Assembly: GCF_000413435.1 (NCBI RefSeq)
Contig: NZ_KE340326.1
Location: forward strand, 368,704 to 432,703
Reading direction: 5' to 3'
Length of the DNA: 64,000 bases
Origin: Campylobacter ureolyticus ACS-301-V-Sch3b
GTDB lineage: Bacteria > Campylobacterota > Campylobacteria > Campylobacterales > Campylobacteraceae
The position numbers were made by a program, and so were the translations under genes. The notes under the pieces were generated by a model. It was not told the origin of the DNA. It made no database searches and worked only from the letters and a program-made list of their open reading frames with translations. The number at the start of each line of letters is the position of its first letter. Position 1 is the first letter of the stretch. Below are positions 56,340 through 64,000 of this stretch, piece after piece.

Positions 56340-57135
56340 GCCTTAAAAATTTAATAAGCTTTTCAAAACTTTGTATTTGATCTGTAAATTCTTGCGTATC
56401 TAAAGAGGTAATTTTTTTAAATAAATTTGGCTCTAAAGAGTCAATTTTATTATCTAGAATGATTAAAATCTCATCTTTATAAAGTAAAATATCAGCTTTT
56501 TTATCACCAACCAAGCTTTCAAGTCTTTCTATAAAAACAGGATTTAAAATATAAAAAGCTTTTGTCAAATCAGAGCTAAAAACTTTGAAATTTTGGCTAA
56601 ATTTAACACTATCAAGCTTTATTTCTTTTAAGTTTTTAGCTGAAATTATCCCTAAATTTGTTATTAAAACTTTAGAATCAAACTCTTTTTTAAGTCTTGC
56701 GTTAAAAATTTTACCTTTAAATTTCACTGCTCCAAACCAAAGCTCTCCATCGCAAATTTTAAACCAAACACCGCTTAAAATCCCGCTAAACTCATCATTT
56801 GTTATTAAAAAACCACTCTTTGGTTTTGAAAAGTTTAAAACGGCTTTTTTTAATTTTCGCGAATTTCTTGAAAATTTTATATCTTTTATGCCAATAGCTT
56901 TAAAAATAGTTTCGTTAAGCTCTTTTATAAAAGAATTTTTAATGCCAAATTTAAGACTTAAAATAACAAAAATGTAGATAAAAAATAAAAATAAAAGCGG
57001 CGTTACTCTTGAGCTTATCGTAGGATTTTCAACAAGCTTAAAAACGCCAAATAAAAAAACTAAGCTAAAACTCCCACCAGTTATAAAAAGCTTATTTAAT
57101 AACTTTTTTCTTTTGTTTTCAAGCTCATTTATCAT
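56332..57135 (-). CDS. DUF3137 protein, paralogue 1
   Basis: This 267-residue protein has two membrane helices near the N-terminus (about 15-35 and 45-62) and a cytoplasmic DUF3137 domain (about 110-265). The core FKVFSSDLTKAFYILNPVFI is shared with the two paralogues at 62.2 and 63.1 kb. It is the most divergent of the three. It lies downstream of ureD in the same orientation, with 69 nt between. Function unknown. Confidence 0.72.
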   Translation of the reverse strand: MINELENKRKKLLNKLFITGGSFSLVFLFGVFKLVENPTISSRVTPLLFLFFIYIFVILSLKFGIKNSFIKELNETIFKAIGIKDIKFSRNSRKLKKAVLNFSKPKSGFLITNDEFSGILSGVWFKICDGELWFGAVKFKGKIFNARLKKEFDSKVLITNLGIISAKNLKEIKLDSVKFSQNFKVFSSDLTKAFYILNPVFIERLESLVGDKKADILLYKDEILIILDNKIDSLEPNLFKKITSLDTQEFTDQIQSFEKLIKFLRLS

Positions 57136-57204
57136 CTTTTATAAAATCCGTTTCTAAAACTTAAATTTTTCTTTGTTATCATATTTTTAGTTTTTAAATT
57201 ATAA

Positions 57205-57942
57205 CTATTTAGAGTAATTATTTATTTGTTCTTTTACTTTGTCTAACTCTTTTAATGCTTTAAATTCGCTATTGCAAAGCACTCTAAAAACTAAAATTTC
57301 ATCATTAATACGCGAACTTGTCATAATAAAATCATCACTTATAATATCATCAAATTTAGGCGTTTTAAAGCCGTAAATTAACATAAAAAAGTTAAATTTA
57401 AACTCTTTATAAAGTCCAAAACTTTTAACTTTATCATCTAAAATTGTCTTATCACTAAAAATTAGCTTATCATCAACAAAAAAGTTATTTGCTAAAAAAA
57501 GTTTATTAAATTTAAAATCATCGCCGCTTTTACTATATCCACTACTTACGCCATCAATGTAAATAAGCTTTGAGTTTTTTTTCAAATAAAAATCCATAAT
57601 TTGCTTAAATTTAGCATTTTCATACGCGATTAGGCTTAAATTATCATAGTCTAAAAAGGCATTTTTGCCTAAAATTATTTTAGAGCTAAAAACAGAGTAT
57701 TTATCATCTTGGGCTTTAAAGACTTTTTGATTTGATTGGGGCAAGATATTTATTTTTACATCATTTTCAAGGATAATTTTTTGGTTGTATGTTTCACCAC
57801 TTATGAGTCCACCACCCAAAGTTACAAGATATATAAACTCATCATCTAAAATTCGGCTTGCTTTCATGCAGCCTTTGTTTTTATACTCTTTTAAAACAGT
57901 TTTATCGCCTTTTTTAGCAAAAACTAAACTTAAATCATTCAT
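57205..57942 (-). CDS. ureD: Urease accessory protein UreD/UreH
   Basis: This is the scaffold that binds apo-urease together with UreF and UreG for nickel insertion. [18 protein letters not shown] and the VFKAQDDKY segment match the UreD fold; the protein is 245 residues. It overlaps ureG by 4 bp (ATGA) and is the last gene of the urease operon. Confidence 0.9.
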   Translation of the reverse strand: MNDLSLVFAKKGDKTVLKEYKNKGCMKASRILDDEFIYLVTLGGGLISGETYNQKIILENDVKINILPQSNQKVFKAQDDKYSVFSSKIILGKNAFLDYDNLSLIAYENAKFKQIMDFYLKKNSKLIYIDGVSSGYSKSGDDFKFNKLFLANNFFVDDKLIFSDKTILDDKVKSFGLYKEFKFNFFMLIYGFKTPKFDDIISDDFIMTSSRINDEILVFRVLCNSEFKALKELDKVKEQINNYSK

Positions 57943-58553
57943 CTTAAATCTTCAAATAAACACTCTTTTTTAATCCAATTAATAACATCACTTAAGCCTT
58001 CATCTTTTTTTAAATTTGTAAAGAAAAATGGCTTATTTCCTCTAAAATTTAAAGTGTCACTTCTCATTACATCTAAATTTGCTCCAACAAATGGCGCAAG
58101 ATCTGTTTTATTTATAACAAATAAATCTGATTTTATCATACCAGCACCAGCTTTTCTAGGGATTTTTTCACCTTGCGCAACGTCTATTATATAAATACTA
58201 AAATCAACTAAATCAGGACTAAAAGTTGCAGCTAAATTATCACCACCACTTTCTAGAAAAATAAGATCTAAATTTGGAAATTTTTGATTTAACTCCTCAA
58301 TTGCTGAGTAATTCATCGATGCGTCTTCTCTAATTGCAGTATGAGGGCATCCACCTGTTTCAACGCCAATTATTCTACTTTCATCTAAAACACTATTTTT
58401 AGCTAAAAATTTAGCATCTTCTTTTGTGTAAATATCGTTTGTTATAACACCTATTTCATAAGTTTTACTTAAAACTCTACTAAGTCTTTCAACAAGCAGT
58501 GTTTTTCCTGCTCCAACAGGACCACCAACACCTATAATTACAGGTTTTTTCAT
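57939..58553 (-). CDS. ureG: Urease accessory GTPase UreG
   Basis: It hydrolyses GTP to drive nickel delivery. The P-loop is [11 protein letters not shown]; the metal-binding motif with Cys-Pro-His appears in [32 protein letters not shown] and INKTDLAP (G4) follow. Two ATG codons stand in tandem; the second fits the AAGGA spacing better. At 204 residues it is normal. It is coupled to ureD. Confidence 0.96.
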   Translation of the reverse strand: MKKPVIIGVGGPVGAGKTLLVERLSRVLSKTYEIGVITNDIYTKEDAKFLAKNSVLDESRIIGVETGGCPHTAIREDASMNYSAIEELNQKFPNLDLIFLESGGDNLAATFSPDLVDFSIYIIDVAQGEKIPRKAGAGMIKSDLFVINKTDLAPFVGANLDVMRSDTLNFRGNKPFFFTNLKKDEGLSDVINWIKKECLFEDLR

Positions 58554-58572
58554 CATTATTCCTTTTTAAAAA

Positions 58573-59241
58573 CTATGACATAAATAAACGAAAATTTAAG
58601 CTTTCATGCATTAAATTTCCAACTTCCAAAGCACAAAATCCAGCGCCCAAATACTCACTACCAAAACTGCTTAAATTTAAAGCGTTTTCATAAATTTCAT
58701 TAACTAAAAAATAGCTATTTTTTAAAATATTTTGTGTGTTTCTTTGTCCAAGAGGAATTGCTCTTGTGGCATTTGCGGCAAGATTTTTAATACTTGAAAA
58801 AATATAATTTTTTAAAACTTCTTTACTAAGTTCAAATTCTTTACAAAATAGTCCAAAAACTATGGCATTATGCCCATGGCATTTTTTTGATTTAATCAAA
58901 TTTTGATAATCTAAAAGCAAATTAGAGTTAAAAATTTCTAATGTTTTAAGGGAGTTTTGAGCCATAAATTTATTTGCATTTTTAATTTCTAGGCTTTGCG
59001 AACTTGCATTTAAAATTTCATCTAAATTTATAATATCAAAGCCATCGTATGTAAGACAAAAACCCAAAGCATCGTTATATAAAAAGCTTTTTTCTAAGTA
59101 AACCTCAAGCCATTTTAAAAAGCTTTTTTCATCATTTATCAAATTTAATCTTAGAAAACTCTCAAAGCCGAAGCTATGAGAGTATGCACCGTTTGGAAAA
59201 GCATTATCAAAAATTTGAGAAATTAAGAGAACTTTATCCAT
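58573..59241 (-). CDS. ureF: Urease accessory protein UreF
   Basis: This regulator of the UreG GTPase binds UreD. LLISQIFDNAFPNGAYSHSF matches the N-terminus of UreF, with LGQRNTQNIL in the C-terminal part. At 222 residues it is normal for the family, which is poorly conserved. It lies between ureE and ureG in the same orientation. Confidence 0.88.
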   Translation of the reverse strand: MDKVLLISQIFDNAFPNGAYSHSFGFESFLRLNLINDEKSFLKWLEVYLEKSFLYNDALGFCLTYDGFDIINLDEILNASSQSLEIKNANKFMAQNSLKTLEIFNSNLLLDYQNLIKSKKCHGHNAIVFGLFCKEFELSKEVLKNYIFSSIKNLAANATRAIPLGQRNTQNILKNSYFLVNEIYENALNLSSFGSEYLGAGFCALEVGNLMHESLNFRLFMS

Positions 59242-59253
59242 AATTTTACTTTT

Positions 59254-59691
59254 TTAATGACTGTGATTTGCATGCCTTAACGCTGTTTTTAAAACTCTTT
59301 TGGTCTTTTTAAAATCTACATTTTGGTTTTTTAAAAACTCTTCTATTAGGCTATCTGGCTCTATTATCATTAAATTTTCTTCAAAAATTGCTGGGGTGTG
59401 ACGATTTCCAATATTATGAGCGATAATTCCCATTTCTTTTAAATTTTTTGGGCTAATTTCTAAAACATCAGTTGGTAAAATTTTAACCGCTACAACACTA
59501 TCATCTAAAATAGCCAATATATCGCCATCTTTTAGCTCATCTTCAACATTTATTCCAATTTCAACGCCATTATTGCTTTTAACTCTTAAAATTTTTTTAA
59601 CTCTATCGTCATTTGAAATATTTGCAAAATCAACTTTTTTATCTTTTAAATCAAAATTATCTAAATTTCTTAAAATTTTATTTACTATCAA
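59254..59691 (-). CDS. ureE: Urease nickel chaperone UreE
   Basis: This dimeric nickel metallochaperone shows the HNIGNRHTPAIFEENLMI segment with the metal-binding His of the dimer interface, and a short C-terminal ALRHANHSH. The tail is far less His-rich than in Klebsiella. At 145 residues it is normal. It starts at TTG after AAGGG, at the ureC stop. Confidence 0.93.
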   Translation of the reverse strand: MIVNKILRNLDNFDLKDKKVDFANISNDDRVKKILRVKSNNGVEIGINVEDELKDGDILAILDDSVVAVKILPTDVLEISPKNLKEMGIIAHNIGNRHTPAIFEENLMIIEPDSLIEEFLKNQNVDFKKTKRVLKTALRHANHSH

Positions 59692-59700
59692 TTTTTTCCC

Positions 59701-61416
59701 TTAAAATAAAAAATATCTTTGTGTCATTGGCAATGTATCAAAAGGCTCTGTATATACAAACTCACCATCTACATAAACTTTATAAGTTTGAGGGTCAACG
59801 TTAATTTCTGGGGTTAAATTATTTAATTTTAGGTCTTTTTTTAAGACATTATTACAGTTTGATACAGGCAAAATAATTTTTGATAAATTATATTTTTTAC
59901 CGATATCAAGTTCATACGCACTTTTACTTACAAAACTAAAACAAGTTTTGTGAACAGCCTCACCAATGGCACCAAACATATATCTAAACTCATTTGGTTG
60001 AGGAGTTGGGATGCTTGCGTTACTATCGCCCATTTGAGCTAAAACTATCATACCACCTTTTAATACCATTTTTGGTTTTACACCAAAAAATCTAGGATCC
60101 CAAATAACTAAATCAGCAAATTTGCCAACCTCCACGCTTCCAACATATGAGCTTATACCAGTTGCAATAGCTGGGTTTATGGTGTATTTTGCAATATATC
60201 TTTTAATTCTTTCATTATCACAAAACTCACTATCTCCTTGCATAGTTCCTCTTTGAGCTTTCATTTTATGAGCACATTGCCAAGTTCTTAAAACCATCTC
60301 GCCAATTCGCCCCATTGCTTGAGAGTCACTACTCATAATAGATATTACTCCCATATCATGGAGTGCGTCTTCTGCTCCTATTGTCTCAGCTCTAATTCTA
60401 CTATCAGCAAAAGCAACATCTTCAGGAACATTTTTATCTAAATGGTGACATACCATAAGCATATCAAGATGCTCTTCAATCGTATTTTTTGTAAAAGGCA
60501 TAGTTGGGTTTGTACTTGCAGGAAGTACATTTTTAAGACCAGCTAATTTTATAATATCTGGCGCATGTCCTCCACCTGCTCCTTCTGTGTGAAAAGTGTG
60601 AATGGTTCTGCCATCTATTGCTTTTACAGTATCTTCCACAAAACCAAATTCGTTTAAAGTATCTGTATGAAGTCCAACGCTTACATCAAATTTTTGTGAA
60701 GCTTCTAGAGAAAAATTTAAAGCTGATTTTGTAGCACCCCAATCTTCATGGACTTTAAGACCTGCTGCTCCAGCTAAAATTTGAGCCTCGTTTACACCTA
60801 AATTTGCACCACTTCCTTTTCCATAAATTCCAATATTAATTGGTAAATTATCGATTCCTTGAAGCATTCTTTCTATATTAAAAGCTCCTGGAGTTACTGT
60901 TGTAGCTTTACTTCCATCAGCAGGACCAGTTCCACCACCAAATAAAGTTGTTACACCATTACAGAGTGCTTCTTTTACTTGATATGGATTTATAAGGTGT
61001 ATGTGGGTATCAATTCCACCAGCTGTTAAGATTAACCCCTCAGCACTAATTACTTCTGTGCTAACTCCAACAATAAAATCAACATCATCCATTGTGCTAT
61101 CGTTTCCACCATTTCCAATATAGGCAATTTTGCCATCTTTTATGCCAATATCAGCTTTATAAATTCCTGTATAATCGATTATTAAAGCATTTGTGATAAT
61201 TAAATCCACAACTTTTGGCTCCCCACGAAGCAAAATAGCGTTTTGTCCCATACCATCTCTTAGAGTTTTTCCACCACCAAATTTTGCCTCTTCTCCATAA
61301 GGAATTAAATTTTTTTCAACCTTTGCAAAAAGATTAGTATCTGCAAGTCTTACGCTATCGCCTGTTGTTATACCAAACATTGAGGCGTATCTTTTTCTTG
61401 AAATTTTAAAACTCAT
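59701..61416 (-). CDS. ureC: Urease alpha (catalytic) subunit
   Basis: It hydrolyses urea to ammonia and carbamate at a di-nickel site. [12 protein letters not shown] gives the first His ligands, GLKVHEDWG the carbamylated lysine, [15 protein letters not shown] further ligands, and [17 protein letters not shown] the catalytic His and flap. At 571 residues it is full length. In this cluster the gamma and beta subunits are separate genes, unlike the Helicobacter UreA fusion. Confidence 0.97.
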   Translation of the reverse strand: MSFKISRKRYASMFGITTGDSVRLADTNLFAKVEKNLIPYGEEAKFGGGKTLRDGMGQNAILLRGEPKVVDLIITNALIIDYTGIYKADIGIKDGKIAYIGNGGNDSTMDDVDFIVGVSTEVISAEGLILTAGGIDTHIHLINPYQVKEALCNGVTTLFGGGTGPADGSKATTVTPGAFNIERMLQGIDNLPINIGIYGKGSGANLGVNEAQILAGAAGLKVHEDWGATKSALNFSLEASQKFDVSVGLHTDTLNEFGFVEDTVKAIDGRTIHTFHTEGAGGGHAPDIIKLAGLKNVLPASTNPTMPFTKNTIEEHLDMLMVCHHLDKNVPEDVAFADSRIRAETIGAEDALHDMGVISIMSSDSQAMGRIGEMVLRTWQCAHKMKAQRGTMQGDSEFCDNERIKRYIAKYTINPAIATGISSYVGSVEVGKFADLVIWDPRFFGVKPKMVLKGGMIVLAQMGDSNASIPTPQPNEFRYMFGAIGEAVHKTCFSFVSKSAYELDIGKKYNLSKIILPVSNCNNVLKKDLKLNNLTPEINVDPQTYKVYVDGEFVYTEPFDTLPMTQRYFLF

Positions 61417-61423
61417 TTTTTCC

Positions 61424-61738
61424 TCACTTCTTATCTAAAAAACCATCAACTAGGTTGTTTAATCCATAAACTTCTCTTTTTCCACCAATGTCAATTAAAC
61501 TAACTTCTTTTTCAACTCCTGGCTCAAACCTAACAGCTGTGCCTGAAGCGATATCAAGCCTTTTTCCAAAAGATTTTTCTCTATCAAATTCTAAATATTC
61601 ATTTACTTCAAAAAAGTGATAGTGAGATCCAACTTGAATAGCCCTATCGCCTGTGTTTTTAACAACTAAAGTTATAGCATTTTTACCTTCATTGCAAGTA
61701 ATATTACCATCTGCAAAAATATATTCACCTATTTTCAA
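61424..61738 (-). CDS. ureB: Urease beta subunit
   Basis: This small structural subunit of the (UreA-UreB-UreC)3 complex contains [21 protein letters not shown] and the AVRFEPG motif, and has 104 residues. It starts at TTG with AAAAGGA in good position. It lies between ureA (12 nt) and ureC (8 nt). Confidence 0.96.
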   Translation of the reverse strand: MKIGEYIFADGNITCNEGKNAITLVVKNTGDRAIQVGSHYHFFEVNEYLEFDREKSFGKRLDIASGTAVRFEPGVEKEVSLIDIGGKREVYGLNNLVDGFLDKK

Positions 61739-61749
61739 AATTTATCCTT

Positions 61750-62052
61750 TTAAATAACTGGCCTATGAAGTGTTACAAGTTTTGTGCCATCATTAAAAGT
61801 AGCTTCAACCTGAACTTCTTGTATCATTTCAGCTACACCATCCATTAAATCTTCACTTTTTAAAACTTCTCTTCCACTTTGCATTAATTCTACAACACTT
61901 TTACCCTCTCTTGCACCTTCAAGGATAAAATCACTTAATATTGCCATTGCTTCTGGGTAGTTTAGTTTTAGTCCTTTGTCTTTTCGCTTTCTAGCTACAC
62001 ATGCTGCGTAACTTATGAGCAGTTTTTCATGCTCTCTTGGAGTAAAAATCAT
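61750..62052 (-). CDS. ureA: Urease gamma subunit
   Basis: This 100-residue subunit starts [20 protein letters not shown] and contains [22 protein letters not shown], the UreA signature. AAAGGACAAAT precedes the ATG. It is the first gene of the ureABCEFGD operon; a promoter and dyad lie directly upstream. Confidence 0.97.
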   Translation of the reverse strand: MIFTPREHEKLLISYAACVARKRKDKGLKLNYPEAMAILSDFILEGAREGKSVVELMQSGREVLKSEDLMDGVAEMIQEVQVEATFNDGTKLVTLHRPVI

Positions 62053-62069
62053 ATTTGTCCTTTAAAAAA

Positions 62070-62105
62070 TGTGATTAAAAAATAATATCAGCTTATTATA
62101 TCACA
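62070..62105. promoter_or_regulatory. Urease promoter with overlapping dyad
   Basis: On the minus strand TATAAT (62100-62095) is the -10 box. It overlaps an inverted repeat, ATAATA and TATTAT with a 6-nt centre, with further outer arms TGTGAT and ATCACA. A repressor bound here would block the polymerase. The pattern loosely recalls AT-rich NikR operators (for example in H. pylori), but NikR is not encoded in the window. Confidence 0.45.
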
Positions 62106-62150
62106 AATAAAATAAAAAGCTAGTTTTGTATAAGCTTTATTAAATATATA

Positions 62151-63146
62151 TCAAAATTTAAATATATTTTTATTCAAAGATAAAATTTCGACTATTTGCA
62201 GAATTGTGTTTAAGTCGTTTAGTATTTTTTTAGCTGGATTTTTTGTGATGAGATTTTCATCTAAATTTGGTTCAAAATTATCTTTATTAGTATCTATTGT
62301 AATATAAATTTTAGTTTCCAAAAAGCTTAAATTTAAAGGAACATTAAAACGATTTTTAATTTTTATTATACTTTCCATTAACGCAGGACTTAAAATATAC
62401 ATTGCATTTATAATATCATCAGTATAAATTTTAAAGTTTTTATTAAATTCATAATTATCAGTTAATACTTTTTTAAGTTTTATGCTTGACTTTGGTTTTC
62501 TGTTTGACATTATAAAAGTTTTTGAAGTTATTGTTTTATTAAAATCAGCCACGAAAAAAAGTCCTGTATATTTATGAAGCCTCCAATCTTCATAGCGAAA
62601 ATTTTTAGAATAAAACAAATAACTTAAACTATAATAAAACATAGAAATTCTACCTTCAACTTCTGGTGGTTCTATATAATCTTGCAAAATAATATCACTA
62701 AATTTAAACTTAACTCCATTGATTTCACCACTTATTAAATCATTTCCACCCTCATCATTAAACATCGGAAAAAGCCCACAATGTTCAATAATATCAGCTT
62801 TAATATGTCTTTTCATCTCATATTTAAAACCTTTTTTTTCGATAAAAGGCTTAAGATAAAATTCTTTAAAATTTTGTCTAAATTTAAGTGAAATAAGTCT
62901 TTTATAGCTTTTGCAATATCTTAAATATGTTAAAATTAAAATTATAAAAAATATAAAAATTATCATAAATTTTGAAAAATATGAAATTTTATACCAATCT
63001 TTAAAGGTAAAAAACATAACCGAACTTACAAAAGTAAGGTAAGTTGCACCAACTATACAAAAGGTTATAAAAAATAGATAAAATCTAGTAATAAGTCTTT
63101 TTTTAAGTATATTTTTTCGCTCTTTTTCTAGTTCTATTAATTTCAT
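62151..63146 (-). CDS. DUF3137 protein, paralogue 2
   Basis: This 331-residue protein has two membrane helices (about 20-45 and 57-80), a basic cytoplasmic linker, then the DUF3137 domain (about 130-330) with GNDLISGEINGVKFKFSDII and FKIYTDDIINAMYILSPALM. It overlaps the next gene (upstream on this strand) by 4 bp. It lies upstream of ureA, with about 98 nt between. Function unknown. Confidence 0.75.
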   Translation of the reverse strand: MKLIELEKERKNILKKRLITRFYLFFITFCIVGATYLTFVSSVMFFTFKDWYKISYFSKFMIIFIFFIILILTYLRYCKSYKRLISLKFRQNFKEFYLKPFIEKKGFKYEMKRHIKADIIEHCGLFPMFNDEGGNDLISGEINGVKFKFSDIILQDYIEPPEVEGRISMFYYSLSYLFYSKNFRYEDWRLHKYTGLFFVADFNKTITSKTFIMSNRKPKSSIKLKKVLTDNYEFNKNFKIYTDDIINAMYILSPALMESIIKIKNRFNVPLNLSFLETKIYITIDTNKDNFEPNLDENLITKNPAKKILNDLNTILQIVEILSLNKNIFKF

Positions 63147-64000
63147 AAATTATCCAAATTTGCCCATAAATTTTTATCAAGTGCTAAGACCTTAACAATA
63201 CCAAAAAGTGCGTTTAAATCATCTAAAATAACTTTTGCCGGGTCTTGCTTTACAATGGGCTTGTTAATATCAGCCTCAAAACTATCAAAGCCTTTGTTTA
63301 TGGCGATATAAATTTTAGTTTTTATGAAGCTAATATTAATTTCACAATTAAAAATATTTTGCAAATTTAAAACTCTTTCCATAAATGCTGGAGTTAAAAG
63401 ATAAAATGCGTTTTGAATGTCATCGCTAAAGACTTTGAATTTATCGTTAAATTTTGGATTATCAAGGGTTATTAGACTAAGCCCTTTTTTATCTCTTGGA
63501 GCGTGATGAGACATAATAAAAGTATTTGATTTGATGTTTTTATTAAAGTCAGCAATAAACAAAATGCCTGTAAAAAGGTGAGCTTTATCTCTTTCATAGC
63601 GGTAAGAAAAATAATTTATCAAAAAATTAATTGCCCAAAGGCGCATGTCATTCTCAAAAGTAATATCTTTTTTCTTTTCTAAAATCAAATCACTAAAACT
63701 AAATCTAATATCTTCTATTTCTCCCGTTATCATATCATTTCCTCTTTGGTGAGTAAATGGTTTAAAAAGCCTACTTCTAACAATATCTGTAGCATTGATA
63801 TAAGCATTCATTTTATAATTTATATTTTTATTTTTTAGATATGGAAAAAGGTATTTTTCTTTATATAAACTTCTAAAAACTCTTGCTCTTTTATCCATTA
63901 AATTTGAATATTCTCTTTTAAATCCATAAATTAAAAATATTAAAAATGGGATAAGTATAAATAATTTAGTTATAAAATTTAGTCTTGTAAGGTCTAAAAA
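63143..64000 (-). CDS. DUF3137 protein, paralogue 3 (5' end beyond the window)
   Basis: The frame remains open through the right edge: before the internal Met at 63898 it reads LTRLNFITKLFILIPFLIFL and continues into the DUF3137 body. That hydrophobic stretch is the second membrane helix seen in the paralogues, so the true start lies to the right of position 64000. The domain has GNDMITGEIEDIRFSFSDLI and FKVFSDDIQNAFYLLTPAFM. It is coupled to paralogue 2 by a 4-bp overlap. Confidence 0.78.
   Translation of the reverse strand, partial: FLDLTRLNFITKLFILIPFLIFLIYGFKREYSNLMDKRARVFRSLYKEKYLFPYLKNKNINYKMNAYINATDIVRSRLFKPFTHQRGNDMITGEIEDIRFSFSDLILEKKKDITFENDMRLWAINFLINYFSYRYERDKAHLFTGILFIADFNKNIKSNTFIMSHHAPRDKKGLSLITLDNPKFNDKFKVFSDDIQNAFYLLTPAFMERVLNLQNIFNCEINISFIKTKIYIAINKGFDSFEADINKPIVKQDPAKVILDDLNALFGIVKVLALDKNLWANLDNL

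Overview
The window is AT-rich, gene-dense chromosome from a member of Campylobacterota, almost certainly a Campylobacter. Signs are the very low GC, short intergenic gaps, TATAAT-type -10 boxes in T-rich context, and the KsgA/RNase J/RlmN/tiny-protein neighbourhood that I recall from C. jejuni. A complete urease cluster with separate gamma and beta subunit genes, plus both aerobic (class Ia) and anaerobic (class III) ribonucleotide reductases, points towards a urease-positive, oxygen-sensitive lineage such as C. ureolyticus. That species guess is inference. I see no tRNA, rRNA, CRISPR array, insertion sequence or intact prophage.

Layout. 0-12 kb is core housekeeping: QueH, Bcp peroxiredoxin, IlvE, an SPFH protein, HisIE, L35/L20, PurM, CoaE, DapF, LspA, GlmM, S20, RF1, then a tandem universal stress protein with a small winged-helix protein. 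12-18 kb is metal and small-molecule transport: MntP, a DMT permease, and a zinc locus (ZnuA, a ZevA-ZevB-like fusion, ZnuC, ZnuB) divergent from a short Fur/Zur-type regulator with two dyad sites between them. 18-23.5 kb holds a methyltransferase abutting a 1568-residue exonuclease-like/RecQ/UvrD helicase fusion. 23.5-27 kb holds a secreted-type asparaginase with an amino-acid binding protein, then a three-gene YqjD/YqjE/YqjK-like membrane operon.

27-36 kb is RNA processing and modification plus LPS precursor functions: RluB, KdsD, an HrgA-like protein, RNase J, KsgA, HisF, a nucleosidase-like protein, RlmN and an RluA-family enzyme. Two perfect 16-bp parS sequences lie inside two of these genes, which suggests closeness to oriC. 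36-47 kb is nucleotide metabolism: PurB, NrdA, a NimA-like flavoprotein, NrdD, a separately encoded 57-residue glycyl-radical module, NrdG, NrdB, Pcm and a degenerate McrB-like AAA protein. 47-54 kb holds RecJ, PyrG and a cytochrome bd operon (DUF4492, CydA, CydB and a 39-residue CydX-like peptide), followed by the remains of a Tat-signal protein gene. 54-56 kb encodes a PatA/PatB-type O-acetylation pair. 56-64 kb is the urease cluster ureABCEFGD, bracketed by three DUF3137 paralogues, the last of which runs off the right edge.

The most unusual observations are: (1) NrdD is split, with its glycyl-radical C-terminus translated from its own in-frame ORF that has its own Shine-Dalgarno; (2) the exonuclease-like/RecQ/UvrD fusion sits in a zinc-regulator/methyltransferase transcription unit; (3) a degenerate McrB-like protein has no McrC partner; (4) ZevA and ZevB are fused inside the Znu operon; (5) there is a pair of intragenic parS sites.
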